64,000 bases of DNA from Paenibacillus sp. SC116 (GTDB lineage Bacteria; Bacillota; Bacilli; Paenibacillales; Paenibacillaceae), in assembly GCF_024733555.1 (NCBI RefSeq), contig NZ_JANIOF010000001.1:62001-126000 (forward strand). Reading direction: 5' to 3'. The notes below the pieces were generated by a model. That model made no database searches. It saw only the letters and a program-made list of their open reading frames with translations, and had not been told where the DNA came from. The position numbers were made by a program, and so were the translations under genes. Shown here one piece after another: positions 44,438 to 52,662 of the stretch (positions are counted from its first letter, which is position 1; every line of letters begins with the position of its first letter).

Positions 44438-45910
44438 ATGATAGATAACAACGAAGTAATAGAACCAGGCTGGAAGTTCGACAACAGTTATACGCACCTT
44501 CCTCAACTATTTTTTACAGCACAGGGACCCACGGCTGTTCATGCACCAGAAATAATCATTTTCAACATGCCGTTGGCAGCATCACTAGGATTGAACGCCC
44601 AAGCGCTGCAAGGTGAAGAAGGAGTCGCTGTGTTTGCAGGTAATCACATTCCTGAGGGAGCTGCGCCATTGGCTCAAGCCTATGCGGGCCATCAGTTCGG
44701 ACATTTTAATCGGTTAGGGGATGGGCGTGCGCTGCTCATCGGTGAACACATCACCCCTCAAGGTGAACGATTCGATATTCAGCTGAAAGGTTCAGGCAGA
44801 ACACCCTATTCTCGCGGCGGAGATGGTCGAGCGGCACTTGGGCCGATGCTGCGCGAGTATATCATTAGCGAAGCGATGCATGCGCTGGGAATTTCCACGA
44901 CTCGCAGTCTAGCAGTTGTGACTACTGGAGAGCCCATCTACCGTGAAACTGAGCTGCCAGGTGCAGTTTTGACTCGTGTTGCTGCCAGTCATATACGCGT
45001 TGGGACGTTTCAATTTGCAGCAAAATTCGGATCGGTTGAAGATATTCGAGCACTTGCTGATTACAGCATTCAAAGACACTATCCGGAAGTTTACGATCAT
45101 GAGAACCGCTATCTGGCGCTGCTGCATGAAGTGATTAAGCGTCAGGCAGCATTGATTGCGAAATGGCAGCTTGTTGGCTTCATTCACGGGGTAATGAATA
45201 CCGACAATATGGCGATTAGCGGGGAAACGATTGATTACGGACCGTGTGCCTTTATGGATCGCTATGATCCGGCAACAGTGTTTAGCTCCATTGACAGGGA
45301 TGGACGCTACGCCTATGGCAATCAGCCACGTATTGGCGCTTGGAATCTAGCGAGATTGGCGGAAGCACTGCTGCCGCTTATTCATGACGATGAGGAGCAG
45401 GCCATTGCAATGGCTGAAGATGCGATAGCAGACTTCATTGAGCTGTATCATGTAAATTGGCTGGAAGGCATGAGAGCGAAGTTGGGTATTTTTAATGAAG
45501 AGTTAGAAGATTCATCTCTAATTGAAGGCCTTCTCAGCATGATGAAAAAGTACGAAGCGGATTTCACGAATACGTTCCGTGCTTTAACGTTGCAACAACC
45601 AGAAGCTTCGGCGTTGTTTAGCTCATCGGAGTATGCGGAGTGGCATGAACAATGGCAAGCAAGATTGGGCAGACAACCGCAATCCATAACTGATTCTCAG
45701 CAATTAATGAAGAACAGCAATCCGGCAATTATTCCTCGCAATCATCGTGTGGAGGAAGCACTTGAGGCGGCGGTAAAAGGGGATTTCAGTGTAATGGAGC
45801 GATTGCTTCTTGTTCTTGCGAATCCGTTCGCGTATTCAGAAGAACAAGTTGAGTATACTTCACCACCTGCACCAGATGCTTGTCCTTATCAAACGTTTTG
45901 CGGTACTTAA
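44438..45910 (+). CDS. selO: Protein adenylyltransferase SelO (YdiU family)
   Basis: A 490-aa pseudokinase-fold enzyme that transfers AMP from ATP to Ser/Thr/Tyr of target proteins. The family signatures are plentiful: [21 protein letters not shown], the glycine-rich and lysine-bearing [50 protein letters not shown] (catalytic/metal Asn-Asp) and DYGPCAFMD. The C terminus PYQTFCGT keeps the near-terminal cysteine typical of the family. Length is normal. AAAGGAG precedes the ATG. It is alone on its transcript or with the following GNAT gene (57 nt gap). SelO is associated with redox-stress adaptation. Confidence 0.95.
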   Translation: MIDNNEVIEPGWKFDNSYTHLPQLFFTAQGPTAVHAPEIIIFNMPLAASLGLNAQALQGEEGVAVFAGNHIPEGAAPLAQAYAGHQFGHFNRLGDGRALLIGEHITPQGERFDIQLKGSGRTPYSRGGDGRAALGPMLREYIISEAMHALGISTTRSLAVVTTGEPIYRETELPGAVLTRVAASHIRVGTFQFAAKFGSVEDIRALADYSIQRHYPEVYDHENRYLALLHEVIKRQAALIAKWQLVGFIHGVMNTDNMAISGETIDYGPCAFMDRYDPATVFSSIDRDGRYAYGNQPRIGAWNLARLAEALLPLIHDDEEQAIAMAEDAIADFIELYHVNWLEGMRAKLGIFNEELEDSSLIEGLLSMMKKYEADFTNTFRALTLQQPEASALFSSSEYAEWHEQWQARLGRQPQSITDSQQLMKNSNPAIIPRNHRVEEALEAAVKGDFSVMERLLLVLANPFAYSEEQVEYTSPPAPDACPYQTFCGT

Positions 45911-45967
45911 GTAGTTGGTAATATATAGATATTGAAACCGGAACATTACTAAACAAGGAGAGTCACA

Positions 45968-46420
45968 ATGGAAATACGTAAGCTAAATGCTCATGAACAT
46001 CCGCCAATGGACTTGCTGCTGCTGGCAGACCCTTCTGAAACGATCGTGACAGATTATTTACAGCGAGGGCAGTGTTATGTAGCTGAATTAGCAAGAAGCA
46101 TCGTGGCAGTTTATGTGCTGCTGCCAACAAGGCCAGAAACGATAGAACTGGTAAATGTGGCAGTGCGCGAGGATCTCCATGGACAAGGGATCGGGAAGCA
46201 GATCGTCAACCATGCGATTGAGCAAGCTAGGATGCAAGGCTATAAGACGATTGAGATCGGAACAGGCAATTCAGGTGTAGGACAACTAGCGTTATATCAA
46301 AAATGTGGTTTCCGAATCGTTGGTGTGGACCTCGATTTCTTTGTGAGACACTATCCAGAAGAGATTATCGAAAATGGGATTCCTTGTAGGGATATGATAC
46401 GTATGACTCAGGATTTATAA
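45968..46420 (+). CDS. GNAT-family N-acetyltransferase
   Basis: A 150-aa single GNAT domain. The acetyl-CoA pyrophosphate-binding motif A is VREDLHGQGIGKQIVNHAIEQA (residues about 66-88), preceded by the LVNVAV strand. ALYQKCGFRIVGV is motif B. The acceptor is unknown. AAGGAG is 9 nt upstream of the ATG. It follows selO closely, so it may be co-transcribed, and ends at a strong terminator. Confidence 0.9.
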   Translation: MEIRKLNAHEHPPMDLLLLADPSETIVTDYLQRGQCYVAELARSIVAVYVLLPTRPETIELVNVAVREDLHGQGIGKQIVNHAIEQARMQGYKTIEIGTGNSGVGQLALYQKCGFRIVGVDLDFFVRHYPEEIIENGIPCRDMIRMTQDL

Positions 46421-46446
46421 GGTAATAGCTTATAAAATAAATAATG

Positions 46447-46492
46447 CTGCGGCCGCTGTTCAGTACGATACTGGAAGCGGTCGTTTTTTTTG
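46447..46492 (+). terminator. Terminator after the GNAT gene
   Basis: CGGCCGCT / AGCGGTCG with one mismatch pair, followed by eight T. Confidence 0.85.
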
Positions 46493-46694
46493 TTTTCCTT
46501 TCATAAGCATGGGGAGAGAAAGTGGATATTTTATACCAGAAAAATTTTACATAGAAACAACATTCCTTTGACATGCACTTAATATAATCCAGTTAGTATA
46601 TATCAGTACATAAACACTTAAACATATGAACTAATAAACCGATAATAGATATATCGAATATGCTGTTTTGACCTCAAGGGAGCTAATAGCGACA

Positions 46695-47192
46695 ATGAAT
46701 CAACATCCACGTGAAAAAAATATCGTTATGGAACGATTGATACAGGTTGAAGATAAGGGACTCGTGTTAGAAATGCCATTCAACATGTCGTCTGCCACAG
46801 AACAGCTTGATATACAGATAAAGGTAGACACGTTCGGTGAGGGAGCATCCGTGATAGATTTGGGCTTCAAGGACTCTGATGGAATGCGGGGTTGGAGCGG
46901 GGGAACAGATATATCTTTTCAATTAGGGAGAGGTGTGCCAGCCAGGAGTTATGAATCCCCGGAATTAGAAACGGAGTCTGAATGGGCGGTGCTGCTATAT
47001 GCTAATGAAGTGCCGCAAGCAGGATGCCGCGTCACCTTGTATCTAACTTGTCATCTCATGGCTCCTTGCCGGCAGAAGGATCATAAGTACAGTGACTACT
47101 TCCCGAATATAGAAAAAAACCTGCAGAAAAACTTCGACATCAATACTCATCCGGGCTGTATTTTGAATGAACTGACACGAATAATGGACTAA
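46695..47192 (+). CDS. Stand-alone beta-sandwich domain resembling the N-terminal part of CehA/McbA-type PHP hydrolases
   Basis: A 165-aa soluble protein. The core LVLEMPFNMSS, VIDLGFKDSDGMRGWSGG, SFQL, WAVLLYANEVPQAGCRVTLYL resembles the beta-sandwich that precedes the PHP phosphoesterase domain in CehA/McbA-family metallohydrolases (typically written ...IDLGL.DP.GFRGWSGG...). The metal-binding PHP domain itself, which should begin with an HxHS motif, is absent: the protein ends after about 40 further residues. So either it is a genuinely separate domain or a truncated gene. The ATG at 46695 (AAGGGAG 12 nt upstream) is preferred over an in-frame TTG at 46668. Function unknown. Confidence 0.6.
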   Translation: MNQHPREKNIVMERLIQVEDKGLVLEMPFNMSSATEQLDIQIKVDTFGEGASVIDLGFKDSDGMRGWSGGTDISFQLGRGVPARSYESPELETESEWAVLLYANEVPQAGCRVTLYLTCHLMAPCRQKDHKYSDYFPNIEKNLQKNFDINTHPGCILNELTRIMD

Positions 47193-47464
47193 TTCACGAA
47201 GTAAATGTACGTTTAGGCGAGTGTAAAGAAAAAATTTGGGCTGTTTCATGTGAATGGAAAAGGTAAGCGCGACAGAAATGTTACCGATAAACATTCTTAT
47301 TTCTAATGGTTATCTTTAGGTCGCCTTAGATGTTTGTATTTGAAGGGCGTTCATCCAATTAATTATGGTGCTCTACATGTATGTTGGCATAAATAGACCA
47401 ATTGTGGGCCAAATTAGGTAGGCAAGATCACGGATAGGATGCCGATTCAAAGGAGATTACAAAC

Positions 47465-47827
47465 ATGACAAATACCGAAGCAGTCATACAGGTTCAAGCT
47501 TTTATTAAATCAGTTGAGAACGATGTTACGACCAATGGGTATACGCAGCACTACTTGCGCATTCATGAAATTGTCGTAATGAATGCGGAAGGAATTAAAG
47601 TATCAGAAATCAACAAAGAAATCACCGCTTTGATTCGTTATGGTGATGAACATAGCTTTCCCGAGCCAATTACGGGATTGGCAGCAGGACAATCGCTTGA
47701 GATCAAAGGCGTTTATTTGGAGAAGAATACAATAGATCCGATTATCGGAAGTCCAGAAGATGCGGTGCTGTACTATGCACATCGTCCAGTCGGCTATGTT
47801 GTGTATGGTGGTAAGCGCTACGAATAA
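47465..47827 (+). CDS. Small conserved protein, possibly DUF3465-like
   Basis: A 120-aa soluble protein without signal or membrane segments. After a helical start (AVIQVQAFIKSVENDV) it appears all-beta: HYLRIHEIVVM, EITALIRYGDEHSFPEPI, GQSLEIKGVYLEK, then VLYYAHRPVGYVVYGGKRYE. The last part recalls the DUF3465 pattern of a G-[ED]-Y strand followed by a His-rich THH/AHR...G turn, but the similarity is weak and is my reading only. AAAGGAG is 8 nt before the ATG. It is alone and has its own terminator. Confidence 0.65.
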   Translation: MTNTEAVIQVQAFIKSVENDVTTNGYTQHYLRIHEIVVMNAEGIKVSEINKEITALIRYGDEHSFPEPITGLAAGQSLEIKGVYLEKNTIDPIIGSPEDAVLYYAHRPVGYVVYGGKRYE

Positions 47828-47870
47828 GCTAGCTGATGATGAAGTACATATTAGCACAGCTATAAATAAT

Positions 47871-47905
47871 AGCCTGCCTCCTCTTCGAGGATAGCAGGCT
47901 GTTTC
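47871..47905. terminator. Terminator between convergent genes
   Basis: AGCCTGC / GCAGGCT around a CTCTTCGAG stem-loop, then GTTTC. It separates the small protein from the M43 protease. Confidence 0.75.
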
Positions 47906-47937
47906 ATTTACCCGTGTTAATCAGTTAGTTGTATATT

Positions 47938-48921
47938 TTATAGTAGCAATTGCTTGGGCTCAGGAGAATTAGGAGAAGACAAAAAAGATGATCTAGGGCC
48001 CTGCAAGCAAGCATGCATGCGCTCTACCTGTTCCTCTGTAAACATAACCATGGCCGAATCATTTACATAGTCCATATAATTCATGAACATATCGCCGTCT
48101 GGGCCGTTGTTACAGGAGATCTGAGGGAAGCTTGGGGTGCCAAAGTTAGGGCTCGCTTGATTTGGCGTATCATCTACATGATCGGTGCCTATGCATTCTG
48201 TACCTGGTTCCGCACCATCATCACCCCAGATGTGACGGAGATCGAGCCAATGACCAACCTCATGAGTAAGGGTTCTGCCCAAATTGAATGGAGCCTCCGC
48301 TGTTCCTAATGTACCGAATGCTCGATACGTACACACGACACCGTCAGTATGAGCAGGTCCTCCAGGAAATTGTGCGTAGCCAAGAATACCATAGCTTAAT
48401 GCGCACACCCAAACATTCAAATATTGATCGGATGGCCAGGCGTCAGTTCCCCCAGTAGCGCTTGCTTTGACATCATCCTCAAAGGCTGAAAATTCAACTT
48501 TGGAGGTTTGGGTTCGTGTAATTCCTGTCGTAGGAAGCCCTTCAGGATCAACGGTTGCCAAATAAAATTCAATGTCGGCATCTTCGGCAGTATCCTCCCA
48601 AATAGGCGGAACTTGAGAAATATCGGAGTTTTGTTTGCGGAAATCTTGATTGAGTACGATCATCTGACTAGCAATTTGTTCATCTGAAATGTTCTGTTCT
48701 GGCTTGTTCCAGAGTACATGTACAACAACAGGAATGCTTATCACATCGCGTTGTCCAACACGTGCAAGCATGACATTCTGACGATAGCCAGCCTCAATAC
48801 GTTGACGTTCCTGTGCATAATGCTCAGACTGTGCTAATAGTAGTTGATGGACTTGTGAGGCAGCGCATGTTCTCCTTAGTGGCAGGTCTTTTGTTGGAAG
48901 CTTAGCATGTGGTTCATTCAT
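47938..48921 (-). CDS. M43-family zinc metalloprotease (pappalysin/cytophagalysin type)
   Basis: A 327-aa metzincin-type protease. The zinc site is HEVGHWLDLRH, an extended HExxHxxxxxH; the Met-turn and calcium-binding segment appear as FMNYMDYVND, preceded by DTPNQASPNF and ISCNNGPDGDMF. Upstream strands (VVHVLWNKPEQNISDEQI, LNVWVCAL, GYAQFPGG) agree with the M43 fold. There is no recognisable signal peptide; the first 45 residues (MNEPHAKLPTKDLPLRRTC) are polar with a helical QLLLAQSEHY part. It could be non-classically exported or act on the spore, since it is unlikely to work in the cytoplasm. Start with AGAAGGGAT upstream. Confidence 0.9.
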   Translation of the reverse strand: MNEPHAKLPTKDLPLRRTCAASQVHQLLLAQSEHYAQERQRIEAGYRQNVMLARVGQRDVISIPVVVHVLWNKPEQNISDEQIASQMIVLNQDFRKQNSDISQVPPIWEDTAEDADIEFYLATVDPEGLPTTGITRTQTSKVEFSAFEDDVKASATGGTDAWPSDQYLNVWVCALSYGILGYAQFPGGPAHTDGVVCTYRAFGTLGTAEAPFNLGRTLTHEVGHWLDLRHIWGDDGAEPGTECIGTDHVDDTPNQASPNFGTPSFPQISCNNGPDGDMFMNYMDYVNDSAMVMFTEEQVERMHACLQGPRSSFLSSPNSPEPKQLLL

Positions 48922-49162
48922 ACCTATCCCTTCTTTCCATTTAAATTAGGAGATAAAGAAGATAGTAATGACAATAGATGTTAGACTAGAACTACTAGAC
49001 GCCTCAGGATAAGGATATGTGGGTGGAAGATGTCAGTTGACATCTTGTACTAGAAGAACTTAATTATACCATATTTGCATCCGATTGTAATGTCACGATT
49101 TGTGTCAAAGTAAATGGAGAGAAATAAATCCAGATTATAGGTAAATAAAGATTGCTATTTAT

Positions 49163-49174
49163 TACGATATCGTA
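49163..49174. promoter_or_regulatory. Candidate MarR operator upstream of the MarR gene
   Basis: TACGATATCGTA, a perfect 12-bp palindrome in the AT-rich leader about 50 nt before the MarR start. The same 12 bases recur at 49738-49749. Confidence 0.7.
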
Positions 49175-49222
49175 TTAAAATAAAAAACAAGAAGTACATC
49201 GTCATACTGGAGGAACTACACC

Positions 49223-49702
49223 GTGATAGAACAACTGCTGGATCTGTTCGTTAAGAACGGATTGCGGCCTTTAAATTGGATGCCAGAGGCACGAGAGCTG
49301 GAGCAATCGGTAAACAGCTCGGAACTATCTGCGCTCGTACTGCTTGATTATTATGAGGAGCTGACGATGTCGGAGTTGGCTGAGCATTTAGGGGCTCCTT
49401 TGAGTACGATTACGAGTTTGGCGAAACGACTTGTTCGGAAAGAATTGATTGATCGCAAGCAATCTGACCGAGATCAGCGGATTATTCTTGTCCGGCTTAC
49501 TTCTGATGGAAGGCAGTTGGCAGCACAGGCTAAGGGCATATTAGAAAGTTCTTTAGTACGTGTTCAGGATACGTTAACGGCTGAGGAACTGCAGCAATTT
49601 ATAGCGTTGGCGTTAAAGGTTGGCAGGGCGCTGCAGCAGGGTGATAAGGAAGAGAAAGCAATGCCAGCAAAGTCGCTGCACAAAATACAAATAGAAGATT
49701 AG
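49223..49702 (+). CDS. MarR-family transcriptional regulator
   Basis: A 159-aa protein with a MarR winged helix: TMSELAEHLGAPLSTITSLAKRLVRKELIDRKQSDRDQRIILVRLTSDG spans the recognition helix and wing (residues about 48-98), and flanking helices form the dimer domain. The start codon is GTG with GGAGGA 8 nt upstream. Palindromic copies of TACGATATCGTA stand before this gene and before the next one, so it very likely represses itself and the ArsA-like ATPase gene. Confidence 0.92.
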   Translation: MIEQLLDLFVKNGLRPLNWMPEARELEQSVNSSELSALVLLDYYEELTMSELAEHLGAPLSTITSLAKRLVRKELIDRKQSDRDQRIILVRLTSDGRQLAAQAKGILESSLVRVQDTLTAEELQQFIALALKVGRALQQGDKEEKAMPAKSLHKIQIED

Positions 49703-49733
49703 CAGCTGCGGGCTAGTAAATTTTTTTATCATA

Positions 49734-49753
49734 TTACTACGATATCGTAGTAA
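49734..49753. promoter_or_regulatory. Palindromic operator upstream of the ArsA-like gene
   Basis: TTACTACGATATCGTAGTAA is a perfect 20-bp palindrome sharing its core with 49163-49174, 74 nt before the ATPase start. Presumed second MarR site. Confidence 0.75.
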
Positions 49754-49826
49754 ATGAAACATAGATGTTCCTCAACTTAGATTATGCAGAAGACGGCATT
49801 AAACGACGAGATGGAGGGCTTTTGTG

Positions 49827-51035
49827 ATGAGAATATTGCTATATACCGGAAAAGGCGGAGTAGGTAAAACGAGTGTGGCAGCAGCGACAGCTGTAAAATT
49901 AGCTGCAGAAGGATATCGTACGTTAGTGTTGAGTACAGATGCGGCACACAGTTTATCAGATTCGCTCGATGTACCGCTTGGCAGTGAGCCTGTTCAAGTT
50001 GCGGAAAGGCTATGGGGACTTGAAGTGGATAGTGTGCGTGAGACCGAAAAACATTGGGGAGCCGTACAAAGCTGGCTGACAGGAATGATGAATTGGGCGA
50101 AGCTCAATGACGTGTCTACTGAAGAAATGCTTGTGTTTCCGGGTATGGAGGAACTATTCAGTCTTCTGCAAATTAAGCGTCATGCAGATAGCGGAAATTA
50201 TGACATCATCATCGTAGACTGTGCCCCAACTGGAGAAACGCTGCGTCTGCTTAGTTACCCGAATGTGATGAGCTGGTGGATGGAGAAAATATTCCCTTAT
50301 GAACGCAGACTCGTCAAGCTTGTACGTCCTGTTGCCAAGATTGTCACCGGTGGAATGGAACTGCCTGACGATAAAGTTATGAACAGTATTGAATCATTCG
50401 TTCATGAAATAGGAGAACTGCATAAGCTTATTCTCGATCCAGCTATAACATCGGTCAGGTTAGTGATGATCCCCGAGAAGATGGTCGTGTCAGAAGCGAG
50501 AAGGGCATTTACCTATTTGAATTTGTTCGGATTTAACACAGATGCGATTATCGTCAATCGTGTACTTCCAGAAGAGGCTGCTGTAGGGTATTGGGATGAA
50601 TGGCGCAGTATTCATGCCAAGTATGAAGAAGAAATACAGAACAGCTTCAGTCCTTTGCCTATATTACTTATTCCGTTAATGAAATCCGAAGTAGTTGGTC
50701 AGTCGATGCTTCAACAAATTAGTGAGGAGGCATTTGGTGAGCTGAATGCGGGAGCTGTGCTGCATGTAGGAAAAGTACAAGAAATCCGTAAAGAGGGTGC
50801 CGTTTATTATTTAGATCTGACGTTGCCGTTTATGCATAAAGAAGAGCTTCAGCTTAGTCAAAAAGGGGATGAGCTCACGGTTCAAGCAGGTCCATATAAA
50901 AGGAAGGTGCTGCTGCCGAGAGCCTTATTTGGCCGTTCGATCGCAGGTGCTCGCTTTATTGACCAAAAGCTGTCGATAAAGTTTGGAGAACGTTCGGCTG
51001 AACAGGAAAGGGGTCTTGGTGATGAAGCGCGATGA
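49827..51035 (+). CDS. ArsA/GET3-family ATPase with C-terminal HSP20-like domain
   Basis: About 402 aa. The deviant Walker A loop YTGKGGVGKTS near residue 6, the switch region STDAAHSLSDSLD, IIIVDCAPTGETLRLLSYP and IVNRVLPEE identify an ArsA/TRC40-type ATPase. The last 90 residues form a beta-rich domain (VGKVQEIRKEGAVYYLDLTLPF ... GPYKRKVLLPRAL), the HSP20-like C-terminal addition seen in many bacterial ArsA-like proteins. No ArsB, ArsC or ArsR genes are near and the MetxCys arsenite site is not visible, so arsenite transport should not be assumed; a membrane-protein targeting or stress role is more likely. I chose the ATG at 49827 over the GTG at 49824. Confidence 0.9.
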   Translation: MRILLYTGKGGVGKTSVAAATAVKLAAEGYRTLVLSTDAAHSLSDSLDVPLGSEPVQVAERLWGLEVDSVRETEKHWGAVQSWLTGMMNWAKLNDVSTEEMLVFPGMEELFSLLQIKRHADSGNYDIIIVDCAPTGETLRLLSYPNVMSWWMEKIFPYERRLVKLVRPVAKIVTGGMELPDDKVMNSIESFVHEIGELHKLILDPAITSVRLVMIPEKMVVSEARRAFTYLNLFGFNTDAIIVNRVLPEEAAVGYWDEWRSIHAKYEEEIQNSFSPLPILLIPLMKSEVVGQSMLQQISEEAFGELNAGAVLHVGKVQEIRKEGAVYYLDLTLPFMHKEELQLSQKGDELTVQAGPYKRKVLLPRALFGRSIAGARFIDQKLSIKFGERSAEQERGLGDEAR

Positions 51036-51327
51036 CGTTATACTACTTGTAAACCATCTGTATACGATGCATGAAGCGTTGAAAGAAAGCTATATGCCTC
51101 GTATTCCGGGTAACGCACAAGTTCATTTTCGTGCGATGAAAAAAGAAGCATTGCTTGGGACTCGTTCTCTGTTAGACGCTGTCATCGAAGGATTGGATAA
51201 CTCCGCTGATAGAGGGGCGGTTTCTGCCCAGCAGAACAAACCTAATCAAGGTCATGGAGGCCAAGTTAACATAGAAGGCAGGCGCTCTCACCGCAGTAGC
51301 AGTTCTAACATTGAGATTACAGATTGA
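51022..51327 (+). CDS. Small hypothetical protein overlapping the ArsA-like gene
   Basis: About 101 aa in a different frame. It starts 14 nt inside the ATPase gene (ATG at 51022, or GTG at 51019), behind GAAAGGGG. It has a helical first half (DDVILLVNHLYTMHEALKESY ... FRAMKKEALLGTRSLLDAVIEGLDNS) and a low-complexity polar tail rich in Ser, Asn, Gln and Arg. There is no membrane segment. Overlap indicates translational coupling, so it probably works with the ATPase, but I do not recognise the family. Confidence 0.7.
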   Translation: MKRDDVILLVNHLYTMHEALKESYMPRIPGNAQVHFRAMKKEALLGTRSLLDAVIEGLDNSADRGAVSAQQNKPNQGHGGQVNIEGRRSHRSSSSNIEITD

Positions 51328-51445
51328 CTTTCTTGGTACAGGAAGTAGCGAAATCATGTACAGGGCCAACGTCATGTACAGCACTCATATAAAATAGCTG
51401 CAAAAATGCATCAGTTTAATCTGAAAATAGCTGATTTTAAAAAAC

Positions 51446-51524
51446 GGATACAAAAGTGCAGTTATTTCACTGGCCCGGTTCCTTGGAGTGAGGATCGCAG
51501 CGAAATAACTGCATAATTGTATCC
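51446..51524. repeat. Intergenic inverted repeat element
   Basis: Two 27-nt arms (51446-51472 and 51498-51524) pair in 23 positions, with a GGATACAA...TGCAGTTATTTC outer pattern and a 25-nt loop. Upstream (51393-51440) are partial direct copies of AAATAGCTG. The whole 51328-51639 gap has no gene. Such elements resemble intergenic repeats I associate with Paenibacillus genomes. Confidence 0.65.
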
Positions 51525-51639
51525 TTTTACATTCTTACTGCTGCTCATAGCGCTCAAAGAGCACGTGTTTGCATCAATTTTTGTTAGCAGGTTAGCTGTT
51601 TGTGAAGCAATTGTACTTCATTTCGACTCTTTATTCCCA

Positions 51640-52506
51640 TTAGGCCATCCAGTGCTCAGGAGTATTTAGAGCAGCAGGCAATTTAGTTGTTCTATCTCCA
51701 TTGGCAGAATTTACTTGCGCTTGTGTAAGAAAAATACTGCCTACAAGATTCGTTCCTCTTAGATCAGTGTCTCTTAAGTCTGCGCCAATTAGATCCGTCA
51801 TTCTCATATCAGCATTCCGGAGGTCAGCAGCAATAAATAGCACACCTCTCAAATTCGCACCTCTTAGATCAGCACCTCTTAAATTGACCCCGATAAAATC
51901 TCTTCCTTTGATCAAATTACGCTGGCGATTCAAGAGTTTACTGCTGCTTGTTACTTTTGAACGCACCAATTCACTTGCTTTCAGCAATAAGGGATTAATT
52001 GTGGCTCTATGCTCATCAATATGAAGCTGTAAGAGAGCTGGTGGTGTAAGCTGTGTCAGACGTTCCGTTTCCGCAAGAGCTATCTTCATATCTTCATAGA
52101 TCGGGTGGGCGTCCTTGAAATGAAGTGCTTCATGTAAGTAATAAAGCATTTCATGGAGCTGCTGCATAATAGGCAGTACATCAAACATTTCCTTAGCTAT
52201 GGCAGGATTATCTCGCCAATTTTGTCCGTTATATGTATGTTGTGAAATTTTTTGGCCTGCCCCAAAGCATTCATAGACTGTACAGCCGCGAAAGCCGTTA
52301 TTTCTCAACTGGTTATGAATGCCACAGCGATAATCTGCTTGCAGGTTGCGACAAGGTGTACCGCTATCTTTATCAAAAGCAAAATCCGCGGTTTTCGCAT
52401 AGGGGAGAGCAATACAGCATAAGCCAAAGCATGTTTCGCAGTCTGCACGAAATCTATTTTTCGTTTGGTTGTAATCAATTGATGTAGAGGACAAGCGATT
52501 GCACAT
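51640..52506 (-). CDS. Pentapeptide-repeat protein with Cys-rich N-terminal domain
   Basis: A 288-aa protein in three parts. Residues about 22-80 are Cys-rich: DCETCFGLCC, then TPCRNL, YRCGIHNQL and GFRGCTVYECFGAG, suited to binding zinc or an Fe-S cluster. Residues about 100-195 are helical. Residues about 200-258 are pentapeptide repeats with the A(D/N)LxG rhythm (VNLRGADLRGANLRG ... ADLRDTDLRGTNL), forming a right-handed quadrilateral beta-helix, and the C terminus ends LTQAQVNSANGDRTTKLP. Pentapeptide proteins of this shape can mimic DNA, but a Qnr-like role is not shown. It is a complete, soluble protein with no signal peptide. Confidence 0.87.
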   Translation of the reverse strand: MCNRLSSTSIDYNQTKNRFRADCETCFGLCCIALPYAKTADFAFDKDSGTPCRNLQADYRCGIHNQLRNNGFRGCTVYECFGAGQKISQHTYNGQNWRDNPAIAKEMFDVLPIMQQLHEMLYYLHEALHFKDAHPIYEDMKIALAETERLTQLTPPALLQLHIDEHRATINPLLLKASELVRSKVTSSSKLLNRQRNLIKGRDFIGVNLRGADLRGANLRGVLFIAADLRNADMRMTDLIGADLRDTDLRGTNLVGSIFLTQAQVNSANGDRTTKLPAALNTPEHWMA

Positions 52507-52591
52507 CCTTACTAAAGTATTGGTGTTTTAATTTACCATATTTTACGTATTCGACATTACGTTGTGTTAATCCTTGCTGTGAGTATGCAAA

Positions 52592-52626
52592 CAAAGAGTG
52601 CTGACGAATCGAGTCGGCACCCTTTG
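52592..52626 (-). terminator. Terminator-like hairpin after the DUF418 gene
   Basis: CAAAGAGTGCTGAC / GTCGGCACCCTTTG, 12 of 14 paired, just downstream of the DUF418 stop on the minus strand; the T tract is modest. Confidence 0.5.
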
Positions 52627-52662
52627 TACGATAAGCACTAGAAACTTTTTTACACTCAACGT

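Noticed and set aside
49223..51327. Arsenic resistance operon
   Set aside because: The ATPase is ArsA-like, but there are no ArsB, ArsC, ArsR or ArsD genes and the regulator is MarR-type.
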